Positions 38,687-47,454 of a stretch of 64,000 nt of DNA are shown here, in pieces. The first letter of the stretch is position 1. Each line of letters opens with the position of its first letter. The DNA is from Sphingomonas sp. IC081 (GTDB lineage: Bacteria; Pseudomonadota; Alphaproteobacteria; Sphingomonadales; Sphingomonadaceae). The DNA is taken from NCBI RefSeq assembly GCF_006874585.1, contig NZ_CP029761.1, positions 1,623,001-1,687,000 on the forward strand. The letters run 5' to 3'. Below the pieces are notes generated by a model. The model searched no databases. It was not told the origin of the DNA and was given only the letters and a program-made list of their open reading frames with translations. The translations under genes and the position numbers were made by a program.

Positions 38687-39639
38687 CAGCCGCCGTAACG
38701 CCCCGTCGCCAGGATGGCGCCGGCTAGATCGGAGCCGATCTGTGCTAATCCGCCGGGCAGGACGATGCCGGGCTGAAGTGTCAGCATCTGCCGCGAGACG
38801 TCTTCCGCGGTCAGGCCTGCCGCCCGCAAGGCCAGCACGAAACGGGCGATCTGCGGCTCGTGCGTGGAAAGCGCGAGCACGTCGCGCGGTTGCCCCGAAG
38901 CCAACGAAAGCGCTGTCAGAAACAGCCCGAGGCCAGCCCTGTCGAGCGCCAGGGCCACGCCGGCATCCCGGCCAAGGCCCATGATCAGCCTTGCTCCAAG
39001 GCCAAGGCGGCCGCTTCCCTCGTCATAACGCGCGCGGATGGCGGCCTCCGCAGCGTTAGCGCGCTGCGCACTTCCCGCCAGCACCGAGCGCAAGGCAAGG
39101 CGGGCACCATGCAGGAGTTCGCCGGGAAGTTCGGTAAACGGCAAGCCCATGCGCCGCTGCGCCTGGCTCCACCGCGCCTGCGCTGCCAGCCATGTCATCG
39201 CCAAGGCTTGCGCAGCCTCGTCATCGCCCGAGACAAGGGACTGGACAAGCGGCGACACCACCGGGTCCAGCGCCGCGCGTGCCTGCAGCCGATCAGTCAG
39301 GAGCCACTCGATGGCCAGGGCGTGAACGTGCAAAAGCAGCTCCCGCCTGTCCATCAGGGCCCGCACCAACAGTTCATGCTCTGTCACACCAGGATCCCGG
39401 ACGCCCGCGCCCGGCGACGCCTCATCCGCGGCCGTCAGAAGATTGCGTGCGAGATCGGCAAACATGCCGCGCACCCGCGCCAGCACCTCATCGCTGAACA
39501 AGGGGGCATCGTGCGCCGACAGCAGATGGCGCAGGACCGGCTGAACATTGCCCGCCAAGGCATCCCCGCGTGCGAGCTCGGCTCGCATCACGGCCTCGGC
39601 GTCTTCGACGCCGGCGGGATGGACAGCATTGTCTAACAT
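38686..39639 (-). CDS. Unrecognised soluble helical protein
   Basis: 317 residues, mostly alpha-helical and Ala/Leu-rich with no membrane segment. The C-terminal part has an ordered pattern (RLGLGARLIMGLGRDAGVAL, then GLFLTALSLASGQPRDVLAL and HEPQIARFVLALRAAGL). Its stop overlaps the start of the histidine-kinase-like gene (TGATG), so they are likely co-translated and act together. No enzyme motif seen. Possibly a partner or sensor for the kinase-like protein. Confidence 0.75.
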   Translation of the reverse strand: MLDNAVHPAGVEDAEAVMRAELARGDALAGNVQPVLRHLLSAHDAPLFSDEVLARVRGMFADLARNLLTAADEASPGAGVRDPGVTEHELLVRALMDRRELLLHVHALAIEWLLTDRLQARAALDPVVSPLVQSLVSGDDEAAQALAMTWLAAQARWSQAQRRMGLPFTELPGELLHGARLALRSVLAGSAQRANAAEAAIRARYDEGSGRLGLGARLIMGLGRDAGVALALDRAGLGLFLTALSLASGQPRDVLALSTHEPQIARFVLALRAAGLTAEDVSRQMLTLQPGIVLPGGLAQIGSDLAGAILATGRYGG

Positions 39640-39674
39640 CCGTCCCGTCTACCTTGCCCCTGGTTAAGCTCCGG

Positions 39675-40904
39675 TTATCCTTGCCGACGCAGCGGCAGCG
39701 CCATTCCGACAATGACCAGGGCAACCGCCATGATTTCAACAACCGGTTCAACCTGCCCGAAAGCAGCGGCAAACGCCAGTACCAGCGCGATCAGCACACG
39801 ATCTCCCGCAAGCCGCACCGGACCACCCGCCACCACACGAGGAACCAGGGTCATAAGCAGGATCAGCATCACCGGTGGAAACAGCCACGACAACAAGGTT
39901 TCCCCGAACAGCCGCGGCACGCTCGCCAGCATGAGGCCGCCCAAGGCCACGTCGACAAGCCACCCCAAGGCATCGGCACGCGGTATGGCCGGCGGCAATT
40001 GTCCGAGGGACTGGCGTTCCGCCGCGCGCAGCAACCGGCTGCTTTCCACCAGCACCCCCGCCAGCGCTACCAACAGGAACCCGAAGAGACTGGCCCCGAA
40101 CCACGCGAGCCCGCCGGAAATCGACAATGCGACCAGAACGGCCGCGCTCAGCACATTGCTCGCGTTGCCGGCATGAAGCAGCGAGGAACCGAACGTCAGC
40201 ACCCCGTGCCGTGCGATGGCCGCGCCGGTTCCTCCGCCCTGCACTTGCGAGAAGCGCGCCCTCAGCCATTCGATCTCGACACCATGCGCTTCGGTATCGT
40301 CGTGAACCATGCGCCAATTCGCCGCGGTCCTGGCGGGCGCGGGAATTTCGCGCATCGCCACGCCCGATTGCAGGGCAATCCGCATCAAGCCCGAGGGCAC
40401 ATCGCAGTCGGAGGGCAATTCGTGCAGATTTTCCACCAGCCTGCCCGGTATCTGCATGATGCCGGCACCCGCGCGGTTGAGGTCGATCCGCTCAAACCCT
40501 TCGGCAAGCGCACCTTCCACAGGCTGCACCAGAACCGCAGGCGTAGTGCCGTCGAAACAAGGAACCACGCTGGCCGGATCGACAAAAAGCCCCTCGCTGA
40601 CGACAACAAGCTCGTCCTGCGCGGTCACCAGACCCGAAAGCGGGCGCGAACCGGTGGATATGTAGAACTGGAGCCCGGCGTTTTCCGCCGCATGCTGAAG
40701 CGCGATCAGTTCGGGCGAGGTACCGCGTGCGACGCAGATCACCCGCTGGCAATCGAGCGCAAGCGCCAGGCCGAGCTGGTGCTGCGCAAGCGTCGCGCCG
40801 CCGACACGCAGGAACGCGCGCGGGCGCGGTTGCCCGGCAAGTGCAGGCTCCGTGATGGCGAGCAAGGCGATACGCAGCTTGAAAAACCTCCAGCAACCCG
40901 ACAA
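39675..40904 (-). CDS. Membrane protein with nucleotidyltransferase-like N-terminus
   Basis: 409 residues. The first ~120 residues have a mixed alpha/beta pattern (AGQPRPRAFLRVGGATLAQH, DCQRVICVARG, DELVVVSEGLFVD) that resembles MobA-like nucleotidyltransferases, but the usual GxGxRM-type nucleotide loop is not clear. From about 240 on there are five or six hydrophobic segments (GLAWFGASLFGFLLVALAGV, LLSWLFPPVMLILLMTLV, and others). No CDP-alcohol transferase motif is seen. The combination suggests a lipid- or polymer-linked sugar or headgroup enzyme, but function is unknown. Confidence 0.75.
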   Translation of the reverse strand: MSGCWRFFKLRIALLAITEPALAGQPRPRAFLRVGGATLAQHQLGLALALDCQRVICVARGTSPELIALQHAAENAGLQFYISTGSRPLSGLVTAQDELVVVSEGLFVDPASVVPCFDGTTPAVLVQPVEGALAEGFERIDLNRAGAGIMQIPGRLVENLHELPSDCDVPSGLMRIALQSGVAMREIPAPARTAANWRMVHDDTEAHGVEIEWLRARFSQVQGGGTGAAIARHGVLTFGSSLLHAGNASNVLSAAVLVALSISGGLAWFGASLFGFLLVALAGVLVESSRLLRAAERQSLGQLPPAIPRADALGWLVDVALGGLMLASVPRLFGETLLSWLFPPVMLILLMTLVPRVVAGGPVRLAGDRVLIALVLAFAAAFGQVEPVVEIMAVALVIVGMALPLRRQG

Positions 40905-40959
40905 CGTTCAAGCGCCCCCATGTAAGCACAGGGGACGTGGGTGCCAAGCGCGCCGACGA

Positions 40960-41262
40960 TCAGCCGGCGGAAAACTCTTCCAGATAAGCCCGCAACTGCC
41001 GGATCACGACCGGCTCGCCGGGAGCCGCATCCAGAGCCTGTTCGGCAAGCTCCAGCAAGGCATTGGAATGGAAACTGGCGGCCAGCCCCTTCAGCCGCAT
41101 CGCCGCGACATGCCAGTTGCCGTCGCACCGCGCCCGGGCGAGCAGATCGATCTGCCGCGCCACGCTCTCGGCATAGGAGGCGCGCAATTCCGCGAAAAGT
41201 TCGGGATCTCCGCCCGCCGCCGCCGCGATTGTCGCTTCCAGAGCTCCAGGTTCATAGGCCAT
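40960..41262 (-). CDS. HPt-like protein lacking the phospho-histidine
   Basis: 100 residues. The helical layout and segment RARCDGNWHVAAMRLKGLAA, then SFHSNALLELAEQALDAAPG, match the HPt four-helix fold with the AxHxLKG core, but the histidine position is Met (AAMRLKGLA). A His occurs four residues earlier. It is divergent from the large coiled-coil gene and 55 bp from the gene at 39675-40904. It may be an inactive HPt acting as a binding partner, alongside the phospho-site-less kinase-like protein. Confidence 0.7.
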   Translation of the reverse strand: MAYEPGALEATIAAAAGGDPELFAELRASYAESVARQIDLLARARCDGNWHVAAMRLKGLAASFHSNALLELAEQALDAAPGEPVVIRQLRAYLEEFSAG

Positions 41263-41331
41263 TTCCCCAGTATAATGAGCAAGGGGTTAATCCGGGGTTT
41301 ATTGCCGCATCGCACATGCTATCCTGCGCCC

Positions 41332-43980
41332 ATGGCTGGGGAAAACAGGATCATCGCGTTCGACGCGAACCACGGCGAAGACGGTCGCATGGAAAACGAA
41401 AGCGCCGAAGGCGCGGATACGCCGCCCTCGGATCCCGCTCCGGCCTCCTCCCCCACCAGGGAAGACCGGCATTCGGCGCGGGAAAGCAGGGCCATCGTCC
41501 CCTACCGGCAGCGCAAGGACTGGCTCGCCCCGGTGCTCGCAGGGCTCGCTTCGGCGGCTTGGACCGGCGTCTATATCTGGTCCCAGTGGCCTGCCTTCGG
41601 TTTCCTGCCGTTCTCCGCCTTGCCATCCGCCCTTACCACTTGGGCGGTTCCGCTGCTTCTGATCGGCCTCGTCTGGCTGCTGGTCATGCGCCACAGCGCC
41701 CGCGAAAGCCGCCGTTTCGCCGATGTCGCGGCAACGCTCTCGCGCGAATCCGCCGACCTCGAACGGCGCCTCACGGCAGTGAACCGCGAGCTCAGCCTGG
41801 CCCGCGAATTCGTGGCGGCACAGTCCCGCGACCTCGAAGCCCTGGGGCGCATCGCCGCCGACCGGCTCTCCAAGAATGCCGGTCAGCTGCAGGACCTGAT
41901 CCGCGATAACGGGAGCCGCATCGAAACGATCAGCGACGTCAGCGTCTCGGCTCTCGACAACATGGAGAAGCTGCGCAGCCAGTTGCCGGTCATCGCCAGC
42001 TCCGCCAAGGACGTCACCAACAACATCGGCAACGCGGGCCGCGCCGCCCATGTCCAGCTTGAGGACATGATCAACGGCTTCAACCGCCTCAACGAGTTCG
42101 GTTCCGCCAGCGAACGACAGGTCTCGCGCCTGCGGGAGGCGATCGCCACCGCCATCGACGAATTCACCACGCAATCGGAACGCATGGGTACGCTCGCGGA
42201 CGAGCGCTTCGGCACCCTGGCCGAGCGTGGCCTCGCCTTCCGCACGGAACTCGAGCGCCACGAAGTCGAAGCACTTGCCGGCATCCGCACGCGCGCCCAT
42301 GCGCTTGAGGCGGAGATTTCCGACACCCGCGCCCAGCTTGACCGCCACGAGGAAGAAAGCCTGACTTCGCTCCGCGCGCGCCTCGTCGCGCTGCGCGAGG
42401 AAAGCGATGTCGTATCGCGCGCGCTGCGTGACGGCGAAGGCCGTGCCGCCGAAGCCTGGCGCAAGGCGCTCGAAGAACTCGAGGACGAACAACGCGAAGT
42501 CGCACGCGGCATCGGCCAGACCCAGGAAGCCACCATCGGCGCCCTGCGCAGCGCGCTCGAAGCCGTATCGAAGGAGAGCGAAAAGCTTGACGCATCGCTT
42601 GCGGCGCGCAGCGAGCGGCTCAGCGCAGAATCCGCGCAGCGCCTCGACCGGCAAGTCGAGCAGGAACGCGCCGCCATCAGCCGCCTTGAAGCCATGCTGG
42701 GCGAACTGGACGGCGAGATTTCCCAACGGCTCGAGCGCCACCGCCTGCAATCGGCCACCGTCTCGGAACGCGCCAACGCGATCACCGCGGAACTGGACCG
42801 CTACACCGAGCGCCTCGCCGGCGTGGCGACGAGCAGCGAAGCCATCGAAGGCCGCCTGGCGGCAAGTCTTTCCGCTCTGACAGAGCGTCTGACGGCCGCC
42901 CGTGCCACGCTGAGCGCAACCGATGGCGACGTCGACAAGCTCACCGAATCCAGCGTTCGGCTGCTCGAACTGATTCAGGGCAGCGCCCGCTATGCCCACA
43001 ACGACCTGCCCGAAGCCCTGGCCGTGTCGGAGGATCGCCTGAACCGCCTGCAAACCGGGGTCGCCTCGGTGCTCGAGGGCCTGCAGGCATCCACGGCCAA
43101 CGGCAGCGCCCTGGCACAAGACATCGAGACCGCTGGCAAGCACCTGACCGCACTCGCAGCCGAACTGTCCCTGGCACAGAACGACCTTGGCCGCAGCGGC
43201 AAGGCCCACGGTGTCCTGCTGGACGAATTGCGGCAGGCTATCGCCGCGCTGGAAATCGCCACCGGCGAGGCCGCAGGCAAGGCCGATGGCGAACTGCGCC
43301 GTTCGATCACGGCCTTGGAAACGGCAATCACCGATGCCATCGGCACGATCGAAACCGACAGTGCGGAACGGATCGCCAGGGTCGCGAACGATCTTGGTGA
43401 GCAAAGCGCTCTCGCCATCGACAAGGCGATGCGTCAACGCGTCGCGGAAGTGACCGGGCAACTCGATCAGGCCGTCGCCCACGCCTCCGGCGCCACGCGC
43501 GAGGCAACGATCCAGCTGCGCGATCAGCTCGCCAAGGTCGACGAACTGGTCGGCAACCTGGAAAACCGGGTGACGCACGCACGCGAGCGGGCGGCGGAAC
43601 AAGTCGATAACGACTTTGCGCGCCGGGTGGCTCTCATCACCGAATCGCTCAATTCCAATTCGATCGACATCGCCGCATCGCTGTCTTCCGACGTCGCCGA
43701 CACCGCCTGGGCCGCGTATTTGCGCGGTGACCGCGGCATCTTCACCCGCCGCGCCGTCACCCTGCTCGATGCCGGCGAAGTCAAATCGATCCAGCAACTG
43801 TTCGAACGCGACGAAGCCTTCCGCGAACATGTCAGCCGCTACATCCACGATTTCGAGGCGATCCTGCGCCAAGTGCTCTCCACCCGCGACGGCAATGCAC
43901 TGGGCGTCACCCTGCTCTCCTCCGACATGGGCAAGCTCTACGTGGCGCTGGCACAGGGCATCGAACGCCTGCGCAGCTGA
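41332..43980 (+). CDS. Large membrane-anchored coiled-coil protein
   Basis: 882 residues from the ATG at 41332; the frame is open further up to 40852 but that part overlaps other genes and is not used. The N-terminal ~60 residues are acidic, Pro/Ser-rich. Two membrane helices follow (about 65-84 and 98-119), then a ~700-residue, highly charged alpha-helical region rich in Glu, Arg, Leu and Ala with heptad-like spacing. A short conserved-looking globular end (AWAAYLRGDRGIFTRRAVTL ... FEAILRQVLSTRDGNALGVT) closes it. It could tether something at the inner membrane or shape cell division or envelope. Not recognised as a named family. Confidence 0.78.
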   Translation: MAGENRIIAFDANHGEDGRMENESAEGADTPPSDPAPASSPTREDRHSARESRAIVPYRQRKDWLAPVLAGLASAAWTGVYIWSQWPAFGFLPFSALPSALTTWAVPLLLIGLVWLLVMRHSARESRRFADVAATLSRESADLERRLTAVNRELSLAREFVAAQSRDLEALGRIAADRLSKNAGQLQDLIRDNGSRIETISDVSVSALDNMEKLRSQLPVIASSAKDVTNNIGNAGRAAHVQLEDMINGFNRLNEFGSASERQVSRLREAIATAIDEFTTQSERMGTLADERFGTLAERGLAFRTELERHEVEALAGIRTRAHALEAEISDTRAQLDRHEEESLTSLRARLVALREESDVVSRALRDGEGRAAEAWRKALEELEDEQREVARGIGQTQEATIGALRSALEAVSKESEKLDASLAARSERLSAESAQRLDRQVEQERAAISRLEAMLGELDGEISQRLERHRLQSATVSERANAITAELDRYTERLAGVATSSEAIEGRLAASLSALTERLTAARATLSATDGDVDKLTESSVRLLELIQGSARYAHNDLPEALAVSEDRLNRLQTGVASVLEGLQASTANGSALAQDIETAGKHLTALAAELSLAQNDLGRSGKAHGVLLDELRQAIAALEIATGEAAGKADGELRRSITALETAITDAIGTIETDSAERIARVANDLGEQSALAIDKAMRQRVAEVTGQLDQAVAHASGATREATIQLRDQLAKVDELVGNLENRVTHARERAAEQVDNDFARRVALITESLNSNSIDIAASLSSDVADTAWAAYLRGDRGIFTRRAVTLLDAGEVKSIQQLFERDEAFREHVSRYIHDFEAILRQVLSTRDGNALGVTLLSSDMGKLYVALAQGIERLRS

Positions 43981-43990
43981 CACTTTCACG

Positions 43991-44022
43991 AAAAAGGGCC
44001 CCGTTTCCGGGGCCCTTTTTTC
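43991..44022. terminator. Bidirectional terminator
   Basis: Arms 43991-44002 and 44009-44020 (AAAAAGGGCCCC and complement), with T-runs on both sides, between the convergent coiled-coil and DUF1467 genes. Confidence 0.9.
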
Positions 44023-44028
44023 TTTCAT

Positions 44029-44325
44029 TCAGTATCCCAGATCCTCGACTGGCGGCCGTCCCAGCAGATTGAGCTGGTCCACCGTGATCCACTGCTCGGC
44101 ATAATTGGCGTAATAGAGCCCGAAGAGGATCACCGCCAGAACCGTCGCGCGCTTGGCGATGCGTTTCGGACGGAAGTTGACCGGGGCGCTGGTAGCATGG
44201 CCTTTCGCAACCCGGTAACCGTCCACTTCGTCAGGCGTACGAAGGCCGAATGGCATGACGAGGAACGCACTGAGGACCCAGAACAAGCCGTAGATCGCCA
44301 CCATCGAAGTCCATTGCATGGCCAT
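44029..44325 (-). CDS. DUF1467 family membrane protein
   Basis: 98 residues with two hydrophobic helices (SMVAIYGLFWVLSAFLVMPF and ATVLAVILFGLYYAN) around RTPDEVDGYRVAKGHATSAP, the DUF1467 signature. It is the last gene of the nuo-birA-coaX-rnj run. Function unknown. Confidence 0.9.
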   Translation of the reverse strand: MAMQWTSMVAIYGLFWVLSAFLVMPFGLRTPDEVDGYRVAKGHATSAPVNFRPKRIAKRATVLAVILFGLYYANYAEQWITVDQLNLLGRPPVEDLGY

Positions 44326-44328
44326 CGC

Positions 44329-45954
44329 TCAATCCTCCAGCAGCAGGACCTGCACTTGCGGCTTCTTGCCCGACCAACGGGTCGCCGCCCGCCGCGCCGC
44401 GAGGCGTGCGGCTTCCACACGCACCTCGCGGTCCGATTTCCTGGCGCGCGACAGCGCCTCCGCCACATCCCGCTGCGCTTCCTCGACAAACTTGGGATAA
44501 TCCTCGTCGAGAGGAAGCCCGATGGCGGCCACTTGCACATGGCCCTTACGATCCGCCGCGACGGAAACCACGCCGTTGAAGGAGATCCGGCGGCGCATCA
44601 CCATCGCATCGCCATCGGCGGGCGCGATGATGTCACCATCGAGCACCAGACGGCCGGAACGCACTTCCCCGAACTTGCCGGGATGGCTGGGCGCCAGGCG
44701 AACAAGGTCACCGTTCTTCTGGAAGATCGCCTTGGGAATTCCGCTGGCAAGGCCCAAACGGGCCTGTTCGCGCATATGGCGCACCTCGCCGTGAACGGGC
44801 ACGAGGATGTCCGGTCGCAGCCAACCATAAAGCGCTTCGAGTTCCGGCCGCCCCGGATGTCCGGAAACGTGGATCATGCTCTGACGGTCGGTGACGATGA
44901 CGATGCCCGCGTCCGACAGGCGGTTCTGGATCCGGCCGATCGGGATCTCGTTGCCCGGGATCTGGCGGCTGGAGAACAGCACGACATCGCCCGCTTCCAG
45001 CTTGATCGGGTGGTTGCCCTCGGAGATCCGCGCCAAGGCCGCGCGCGGTTCGCCCTGCCCGCCCGTCGCCACGATCAGCACCTCGCCGCGCGGCAAGTCC
45101 ATCGCCGTGTCGAGATCGACCAGTTCGGGCAACTTTGCGAGATAACCGCTGGCCTTGGCCGTTTCGATGATACGGTCGAGCGAGCGCCCGGCCACACATA
45201 GCTTGCGGTTGGTCTTGCGGGCAACGTCGCCCAGCGTCTGCAGCCGCGCGACGTTGGAGGCAAAGGTCGTGACCAGCACACGCCTGCCGCGATGCTTCTT
45301 CACTTCCTCCAGCAGGCCGCGATAGACTTCGCCTTCAGAGCCCGACGCCTTGGAATTGAACACGTTGGTCGAATCGCAGACCAGTGCCAGCACGCCCTCG
45401 TCACCGATGGCCTTGAGCTCCTGCGAGGTCGCCGGCGTGCCGACTTGCGGCTCGTCGTCGAGCTTCCAGTCGCCGGTGTGGAAAATCTTGCCGTAAGGTG
45501 TGTCGATGAGCAGCGCGTTGCCTTCGGCAATCGAATGCGCCAGCGGAACATAGCGGATACCGAAGGGACCCAGTTCGAACCGTTCGAGGTCCTCGACCAC
45601 GATCAGCTCGACCTCGCCCAGAATGCCCGCTTCTTCCAGCTTCGCCGCGACAAGGCGCGCGGTGAAGGGCGTCGCATAGATCGGCACGCCCAGTTCCTCG
45701 GCGAAATAGGGCACTGCGCCGATGTGGTCTTCATGGGCATGGGTGAGCACGATGCCGAGCAGGTTCTCCCGCTCGTCCTCGATGAATTCGAGGTCGGCAA
45801 ACACCAGATCGACACCCGGGTATTCGTTCATGCCGAAGGTCATGCCTAGATCGACCATCAGCCACTTGCCCTGGCAGCCATAGAGATTGACGTTCATGCC
45901 AATCTCGCCGGACCCACCCAGCGCACAAAACAGCAGTTCGTTACCCGGAATCAC
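44329..45954 (-). CDS. rnj: Ribonuclease J
   Basis: 541 residues. The metallo-beta-lactamase motif is [16 protein letters not shown], with the beta-CASP region ([11 protein letters not shown], and [17 protein letters not shown]) and a C-terminal dimer domain. It is a 5'-to-3' exo- and endo-RNase that processes and decays RNA. Its start overlaps the coaX stop (ATGA). Confidence 0.96.
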   Translation of the reverse strand: MIPGNELLFCALGGSGEIGMNVNLYGCQGKWLMVDLGMTFGMNEYPGVDLVFADLEFIEDERENLLGIVLTHAHEDHIGAVPYFAEELGVPIYATPFTARLVAAKLEEAGILGEVELIVVEDLERFELGPFGIRYVPLAHSIAEGNALLIDTPYGKIFHTGDWKLDDEPQVGTPATSQELKAIGDEGVLALVCDSTNVFNSKASGSEGEVYRGLLEEVKKHRGRRVLVTTFASNVARLQTLGDVARKTNRKLCVAGRSLDRIIETAKASGYLAKLPELVDLDTAMDLPRGEVLIVATGGQGEPRAALARISEGNHPIKLEAGDVVLFSSRQIPGNEIPIGRIQNRLSDAGIVIVTDRQSMIHVSGHPGRPELEALYGWLRPDILVPVHGEVRHMREQARLGLASGIPKAIFQKNGDLVRLAPSHPGKFGEVRSGRLVLDGDIIAPADGDAMVMRRRISFNGVVSVAADRKGHVQVAAIGLPLDEDYPKFVEEAQRDVAEALSRARKSDREVRVEAARLAARRAATRWSGKKPQVQVLLLED

Positions 45955-46730
45955 TTCTTCGCAGCCCTTTCGGCGAGAATAACAAGGCCTTCCAACGTCA
46001 GATCGGCGTCGACGGCGTCAAAAATATCGGTCGCCTTGTCGAACAGCACGGCAAGGCCGCCCGTTGCAATGACTTTGGCGGGGCGGCCGATTTCGGCCCG
46101 CATGCGCGCGATCAGCCCTTCCATCATCGCCACGTAGCCCCAGAATACCCCGATCAGCATCTGGTCTTCGGTATTGCGGCCGATCACCGATTTGCCTTCC
46201 GGCACGGCGATCGCGATGCGCGGCAGCTTGGCGGTATTGCCCACCAGTGCGTCGAGCGAAAGGTTGATGCCGGGCGCGATGATACCGCCCTTGTAGGCGC
46301 CGTGATAGTCCACGACGTCGAATGTCGTTGCCGTGCCGAAATCGACCACGATCAGGTCACCGCCGTGACGCTCATGCGCGGCGATGGCGTTGACGGCGCG
46401 GTCGGCGCCCAGCGAACTGGGCTGATCGACATCGATGTCGATACCGTATTCCGCCTTGCCGCGCCCCGCGATCAGCGGTTCGACGTCAAAGTAATGGCGG
46501 CAAAGAATCTCGAGATTGTGCAGCGCGCGCGGAACCACGGTCGAGATGATGATCGCCTCGACGCCCTTGGGATCTACCCCACGGATCGAGAGGAGTTGCA
46601 TCAGCCAGACCGCATATTCGTCGCCCGTCCGGCGCGGATCGGTGGCGATACGCCAGCGGCCGCGCAGCGTGCGCCCTTCGAACAGCGCGAAAACGACATT
46701 GGTATTGCCGGCATCGATCGCGAGCAGCAT
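45951..46730 (-). CDS. coaX: Type III pantothenate kinase
   Basis: 259 residues from the ATG at 46730 ([20 protein letters not shown]); the frame above is birA shadow. ASKHA-fold motifs: AIDAGNTN phosphate loop, [13 protein letters not shown], and [14 protein letters not shown]. It starts CoA synthesis from pantothenate. Confidence 0.96.
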   Translation of the reverse strand: MLLAIDAGNTNVVFALFEGRTLRGRWRIATDPRRTGDEYAVWLMQLLSIRGVDPKGVEAIIISTVVPRALHNLEILCRHYFDVEPLIAGRGKAEYGIDIDVDQPSSLGADRAVNAIAAHERHGGDLIVVDFGTATTFDVVDYHGAYKGGIIAPGINLSLDALVGNTAKLPRIAIAVPEGKSVIGRNTEDQMLIGVFWGYVAMMEGLIARMRAEIGRPAKVIATGGLAVLFDKATDIFDAVDADLTLEGLVILAERAAKK

Positions 46731-46740
46731 GGAAATTCCT

Positions 46741-47454
46741 TCAGACCAGCGAGACGTCGCCCGCATGGATGACACGTAGGCTCGCATCCGCGAGACGCAA
46801 GCGCAGAGCACCGTCCGGGTCAAGCCCCGCAAAGGTGCCGGTCACCTCCCCTTCCCCGTCCAGCATGACTTTCAGCGCCGTTCCCTGCGGATAGGCCCCC
46901 TGCTGCCAGGCATTGAGCGTGGCAGATAGCCCTTCGCTGCGCCACTGCACAAGACGCTCGGCAAACGCATCTGCCAGGATTTCCAGCACGCCGTGAGCGT
47001 CTGCAGCGCGCCCTTGGGCAGCCTGAATGGAAGTGGTCGCGCGGTCCGCCAGTTCGGGGGCGGAGACGACATTGATACCGATCCCGACGATCACATCATC
47101 GCTGCGGCGTTCGAGCAGGATGCCGCTGATCTTGGCGCCTTCGACAAGAACGTCGTTCGGCCATTTGAGCTGGATCGTTGTCCCGGCAGGTAAAAGCGAG
47201 ACGATGAGATCACGAACGGCGATCGCCGCTACAAAGGCCAGCGTGTGGACGGGCGGATCACCGGCGCGGAGCGCGACTACGGTGCTGGCGTAAAGATTGC
47301 CCTCGGGGGAGGACCATGCCTTGCCCCGGCGGCCGCGCCCGGCGCTCTGTCGCACCGCGCGCAGCCAGAAACCTTCGTCAATGCTCTCGCCGGCGCCGAG
47401 GCGCCGGACGAGATCCGCATTGGTCGAAGCCGTCTCTTCAACGACCTCGATCAA
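46741..47454 (-). CDS. birA: Biotin-[acetyl-CoA-carboxylase] ligase
   Basis: 237 residues from a TTG at 47454 ([18 protein letters not shown] follows) that overlaps the nuoN stop as TTGA; frames further up lie inside nuoN. Biotin-ligase motifs: [40 protein letters not shown], and the C-terminal beta domain. No N-terminal HTH, so it does not act as the E. coli repressor. It attaches biotin to the carboxylase carrier protein. Confidence 0.93.
   Translation of the reverse strand: MIEVVEETASTNADLVRRLGAGESIDEGFWLRAVRQSAGRGRRGKAWSSPEGNLYASTVVALRAGDPPVHTLAFVAAIAVRDLIVSLLPAGTTIQLKWPNDVLVEGAKISGILLERRSDDVIVGIGINVVSAPELADRATTSIQAAQGRAADAHGVLEILADAFAERLVQWRSEGLSATLNAWQQGAYPQGTALKVMLDGEGEVTGTFAGLDPDGALRLRLADASLRVIHAGDVSLV

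Noticed and set aside
40852..41331. N-terminal 160 codons of the open frame above the coiled-coil gene
   Set aside because: They overlap the HPt-like and 409-residue genes on the other strand, and the ATG at 41332 gives a sensible N-terminus.
41299..44028. 909-residue minus-strand frame opposite the coiled-coil gene
   Set aside because: Shadow; the plus-strand frame has coherent membrane and coiled-coil structure, and the 43991 terminator fits the plus reading.
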